Shown here piece after piece: positions 61,389-64,000 of a stretch of 64,000 nucleotides of DNA. Location of the stretch: assembly GCF_001598375.1 (NCBI RefSeq), contig NZ_BCYV01000004.1:62001-126000 (forward strand), given 5' to 3'. The stretch's first letter is position 1. Each line of letters starts with the position of its first letter. The notes under the pieces were generated by a model that saw only the letters and a program-made list of their open reading frames with translations, had not been told where the DNA came from and did no database searches. The DNA is from Novosphingobium capsulatum NBRC 12533. GTDB taxonomy: Bacteria; Pseudomonadota; Alphaproteobacteria; Sphingomonadales; Sphingomonadaceae. The position numbers and the translations under genes were made by a program.

Positions 61389-61432
61389 GCTCCCCTCCCG
61401 CTTGCGGGAGGGGCTGGGGGAGGGCGTGTTGC
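61388..61432. repeat. Palindromic repeat, family C, left copy flanking a DUF559 gene
   Basis: 45 nt beginning AGCTCCCCTCCCGCTTGCGG and ending GGGGGAGGGCGTGTTGC. It holds the palindrome CCCCTCCCGC-TT-GCGGGAGGGG. It is an inverted copy (43 of 45 identical) of the element at 61831-61875. It lies at once upstream of dnaG and ends 1 base before the DUF559 stop. Confidence 0.88.
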
Positions 61433-61433
61433 G

Positions 61434-61826
61434 TCAAAGCTCACCCTTCACTCCCAATTCCTTCAGAACACGGATCAATTCCAAGATTATCCCATCACGG
61501 TTGTTCATCACGTCGCCGTTCCAGAAGCGGACGACGGAGAAACCCTGGCTTTCCAGAAACGCTGTTCGCCGGGCATCATAGGCCTGCGCCGCCGCATGCG
61601 TGGCGCCGTCGATTTCGATGACCAGCCGATATTCCCGCGAAACGAAATCACAGATGTATGGCCCGATGGGGAATTGCCGATTGAACCGCACGCCCAGCAC
61701 TTGGCGGCTGCGCAAGGCCTGCCACAGGTGGCGTTCCGGTTCGGTGGCATTGTTGCGCAAGTGGCGGGCGCGGGCGGTAGGGCGCTGGTCACCCTTGTCG
61801 TTCGCGCGCTGCCAAGCTTGGTCCAT
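61434..61826 (-). CDS. DUF559 / Vsr-like endonuclease-domain protein
   Basis: A 130-residue protein of the DUF559 family (Vsr-like PD-(D/E)XK fold). The likely catalytic residues are D60 (YICDFV), E71 and D73 (VIEIDG) and H77. ATEPERHLWQALRSRQ and the FNRQFPIGPY motif are typical. ATG 61826 gives a basic N-terminus. It lies between inverted copies of a palindromic repeat, 1 base from one and 4 bases from the other, and is inserted between dnaG and a yqeY gene. Natural substrate unknown. Confidence 0.88.
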   Translation of the reverse strand: MDQAWQRANDKGDQRPTARARHLRNNATEPERHLWQALRSRQVLGVRFNRQFPIGPYICDFVSREYRLVIEIDGATHAAAQAYDARRTAFLESQGFSVVRFWNGDVMNNRDGIILELIRVLKELGVKGEL

Positions 61827-61830
61827 CGGG

Positions 61831-61875
61831 GGAACATGCCCTCCCCCAGCCCCTCCCGCAAGCGGGAGGGGAGCT
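61831..61875. repeat. Palindromic repeat, family C, right copy (inverted)
   Basis: Reverse complement of the 61388-61432 element with two differences. It lies 4 bases upstream of the DUF559 start, so any promoter of that gene is in it or beyond. It contains the same CCCCTCCCGC/GCGGGAGGGG palindrome. Confidence 0.88.
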
Positions 61876-61919
61876 AAAAAGAAGTCCCTCCAGCGGGCGG
61901 CTGAAGTCTTACGCCAAAA

Positions 61920-61962
61920 TCCCCCTCCCGCCTGCGGGAGGGGTTAGGGGAGGGCCTGTTCC
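61920..61962. repeat. Palindromic repeat, family C, third copy
   Basis: Begins TCCCCCTCCCGCCTGCGGGA and ends GGGGAGGGCCTGTTCC, in the same orientation as the 61388 copy and inverted to the 61831 copy, 44 bases away. The two make a head-to-head pair typical of bacterial interspersed mosaic elements. It is 21 bases past the yqeY stop. Confidence 0.8.
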
Positions 61963-61983
61963 AAAGAGCGGAGGGCATGTTGC

Positions 61984-62436
61984 TTACGAAAGCGCCGCCT
62001 TCACCAGGCCGCTGGCCTTGCTCATGTCGATCTGCGTGCCGTGGCGCGCTTTCAGTTCGGCCACCACGCGGCCCATGTCCTTCATGCCGGTGGCGCCAAG
62101 TTCGGCCTTGATGCCTTCGATCGCGGCCTTGACGTCGTCTTCGGAAAGCTGCGCGGGCAGGAATTCCTCGATCACGACCAGTTCGGCCTTTTCCACGTCG
62201 GCCAGTTCCTGGCGGCCGCCCTGCTCGAACAGGGTGATCGATTCGCGGCGCTGCTTGACCATCTTTTGCAGCACGTCGATCACCACGGCATCGTCGTCCG
62301 GCACCGTCTTTGCGGTGCGCAGTTCGATGTCCTTGTCCTTGAGCTTGGCCAGGATCAGGCGGACGGCGGCAAGGCGTCCCTTGTCTCCGGCTTTCATGGC
62401 AGCCACTTGCGCGGCCTTGATCGTGTCGCGGATCAT
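61984..62436 (-). CDS. GatB/YqeY domain protein
   Basis: A 150-residue YqeY-like protein: an alpha-helical domain related to the tRNA-binding tail of amidotransferase subunit GatB. Motifs are IRDTIKAAQVAAMKAGDKGR, LRLILAKLKDKDIEL-like, VVIEEFLPAQLSEDD and MKDMGRVVAELKARHG. Its function is not established, though it may contact tRNA. ATG 62436 follows AGGAAAAAC. It is divergent from carA with 162 bases between starts; the dnaG side of the locus carries family C repeats. Confidence 0.9.
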   Translation of the reverse strand: MIRDTIKAAQVAAMKAGDKGRLAAVRLILAKLKDKDIELRTAKTVPDDDAVVIDVLQKMVKQRRESITLFEQGGRQELADVEKAELVVIEEFLPAQLSEDDVKAAIEGIKAELGATGMKDMGRVVAELKARHGTQIDMSKASGLVKAALS

Positions 62437-62598
62437 GTCGTGTTTTTCCTGTGGGTGTTCGGGCCGCGCAGGGCGGCGCAAAGGATTCCTCCTAGGACAA
62501 ACTTTCTTGAACCGCTAGGTTGACGCTGCGGCCATAGGAGCGTAGCGGCCGGGCCTTAGCAACATCGCCAGAACCCCTGCCAACGGAGCGCCCCCATA

Positions 62599-63774
62599 AT
62601 GGCCGACCCCGCCCTTTCGCTTGCGTCCCAACCAGAAGGATCGACGGGTGTTCTCGTCCTTGCCGACGGTTCGGTCGCCTGGGGCCGAGGCTTTGGCGCC
62701 GTGGGTGAAGCCGTCGGCGAGGTGTGCTTCAACACCGCGATGACCGGCTACCAGGAAGTGATGACCGATCCGAGCTATGCATCGCAGATCGTCACATTCA
62801 CCTTCCCGCACATCGGCAATGTCGGCACCAACGCCGAAGACATGGAAAGCCATGGCGTGCCTGGCGCCGTGGGTTGCGTGGTGCGCGAAGACGTGACCGC
62901 GCCGGCCAACTTCCGCGCCCAGGGCACGTTCCAGCAGTGGATGGAGCGCCAGGGCCGCATCGGCCTGGCCGGCATCGATACCCGCGCGCTGACCCGCCGC
63001 ATCCGTTTGTCGGGTGCGCCTAACGCGGTGATCGCGCATCACCCCGAAGGCCAGTTCGATCTGGAAGCCCTGCTGGAAAAGGCGCGCGCCTGGCAGGGGC
63101 TGGAAGGCCTTGACCTCGCCCGCGTGGTCAGCCGCGAGGCCCGCGAAGAATGGCAGGGTTCGGTCTGGCATCTGGGGCAGGGCTATACCCGCCCCGAAGG
63201 CACGGGCCGCCCGCACGTGGTCGCCATGGATTTTGGCGCCAAGGACAACATCTTCCGCAACCTGGTCAAGGCCGGGGCAGACGTGACCGTGGTTCCGGCG
63301 CAGACCGGGTTTGACGAGATCATGGCGCTCAAGCCGGCGGGCGTGTTCCTGTCCAATGGCCCGGGTGACCCGGCCGCGACCGGCGCCTATGCCGTGCCGG
63401 TAATCCAGCACCTGCTGGCGGCAGACGTGCCGATCTTCGGCATTTGCCTGGGGCACCAGATGCTCGGCCTGGCCGCCGGCGCCAAGACCACCAAGATGAA
63501 CCAGGGCCACCGCGGCGCCAATCATCCGGTCAAGCGCAACGACGATGGCGTGGTCGAGATTACCTCGATGAACCATGGCTTTGCCGTGGACAATGCGCCG
63601 GGTTCGCTGCCTGCCAACGTGATCGAAACCCACGTCTCGCTGTTCGATGGTTCCAACTGCGGGATCGCGATCACCGGCAAGAAGGCGTTCGGCGTGCAAT
63701 ACCACCCCGAAGCCTCACCCGGCCCACAGGACAGCTTCTATCTGTTTGAAAAGTTCGTGAGCATGCTGGGCTAA
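62599..63774 (+). CDS. carA: Carbamoyl-phosphate synthase small (glutaminase) subunit
   Basis: A 391-residue class I glutamine amidotransferase subunit, supplying ammonia for carbamoyl phosphate in arginine and pyrimidine synthesis. N-terminal GFGAVGEAVGEVCFNTAMTG-type motif, the nucleophile Cys283 in FGICLGHQMLGLA, and the catalytic HPEASPGPQD end are intact. ATG 62599. carB follows after 76 bases. Confidence 0.98.
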   Translation: MADPALSLASQPEGSTGVLVLADGSVAWGRGFGAVGEAVGEVCFNTAMTGYQEVMTDPSYASQIVTFTFPHIGNVGTNAEDMESHGVPGAVGCVVREDVTAPANFRAQGTFQQWMERQGRIGLAGIDTRALTRRIRLSGAPNAVIAHHPEGQFDLEALLEKARAWQGLEGLDLARVVSREAREEWQGSVWHLGQGYTRPEGTGRPHVVAMDFGAKDNIFRNLVKAGADVTVVPAQTGFDEIMALKPAGVFLSNGPGDPAATGAYAVPVIQHLLAADVPIFGICLGHQMLGLAAGAKTTKMNQGHRGANHPVKRNDDGVVEITSMNHGFAVDNAPGSLPANVIETHVSLFDGSNCGIAITGKKAFGVQYHPEASPGPQDSFYLFEKFVSMLG

Positions 63775-63850
63775 TCGCCCAGCCATCGTTTCCGAACCCA
63801 TTCGCCGTGCCCGGCACGGCTGACGCCAGAACAAAGACAAAGGCCCACCC

Positions 63851-64000
63851 ATGCCCAAGCGCACTGACATCTCCTCGATCCTGATCATCGGCGCCGGGCC
63901 GATCATCATCGGCCAGGCTTGCGAGTTCGACTATTCGGGCACGCAGGCGGTCAAGGCGCTCAAGGAAGAGGGCTATCGCATCATCCTGGTCAATTCCAAC
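63851..64000 (+). CDS. carB: Carbamoyl-phosphate synthase large subunit (first 50 codons)
   Basis: ATG 63851 opens a frame continuing to the window end. The residues [20 protein letters not shown], then [20 protein letters not shown], are the classic N-terminus of CarB with its nucleotide-binding strand. It is the partner of CarA. The rest lies outside the window. AGGCCCACC precedes the start. Confidence 0.98.
   Translation, partial: MPKRTDISSILIIGAGPIIIGQACEFDYSGTQAVKALKEEGYRIILVNSN

Noticed and set aside
61388..61962. Insertion sequence carrying the DUF559 gene
   Set aside because: No transposase, no target-site duplication visible and a third repeat copy breaks the two-end pattern; described as repeats plus a gene.

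Overview
The window reads as a chromosomal segment of a high-GC alphaproteobacterium of the Sphingomonadales, most likely a Novosphingobium-like sphingomonad. That placement is inferred from the GC-rich coding bias, the nuo cluster running straight into birA-coaX-rnj, the complete phoR-pstSCAB-phoU-phoB block, a DUF1467 protein, a Coq4-family protein and a large TonB-dependent receptor. Almost all of it is core genome. I see no prophage, transposase, integrase, CRISPR array or rRNA operon.

Layout. 1-15437 (+): the tail of an unknown gene, a small NTF2-like gene, then nuoE-F-G-H-I-J-K-L-M-N (respiratory complex I), joined mostly by 1-4 base stop/start overlaps to birA, coaX, rnj and a DUF1467 gene. 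15439-17721: a bestrophin-like channel, a small membrane protein and a divergent LysR regulator. 17802-25192 (-): the phosphate regulon phoR, pstS, pstC, pstA, pstB, phoU, phoB with a clear Pho box before pstS. 25193-28244: a gene-poor gap, a small unknown gene, three tandem tRNA-Glu genes and recJ. 28417-30290 (+): three little-known genes (flavodoxin-like, unknown, AHH nuclease fold). 30356-37112 (-): leuA with a leucine-rich leader peptide, a YceI protein, an I78 inhibitor lipoprotein, and ilvB-ilvH-ilvC with an attenuator-like leader.

37278-39932: miaA and serB start head to head with overlapping start codons, and serB runs into a Coq4-family gene. 40056-43989: purL (-), then xseB, ispA and coaD. 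44101-48028: a secreted cyclophilin, queA, a TSUP permease and tgt; queA and tgt both serve queuosine synthesis. 48041-57201: a small unknown gene, a LysR/YceI divergent pair with a palindromic operator, rpsD, trmJ, nrdR, glyA, rpiB, a DUF2059 protein and a TonB receptor. 57426-64000: rpoD and dnaG, a DUF559 endonuclease gene fitted exactly between inverted palindromic repeats, a GatB/YqeY protein, carA and the first 50 codons of carB.

The most interesting signals are RNA-level and repeat-level. (1) Upstream of leuA, a 16-codon leader peptide with four Leu codons carries an 11-nt segment perfectly complementary to the leuA ribosome-binding region, with a nested 10-bp stem; this suggests leader-peptide-controlled translation. 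(2) The ilvB leader has competing hairpins, an intrinsic terminator and a third GC-rich arm. (3) The DUF559 gene fills the gap between two 45-nt inverted repeats, one of which supplies the apparent Shine-Dalgarno of dnaG. No obviously new multi-gene defence or metabolic system is visible; the nearest candidate is the coupled unknown/AHH gene pair at 29011-30290.
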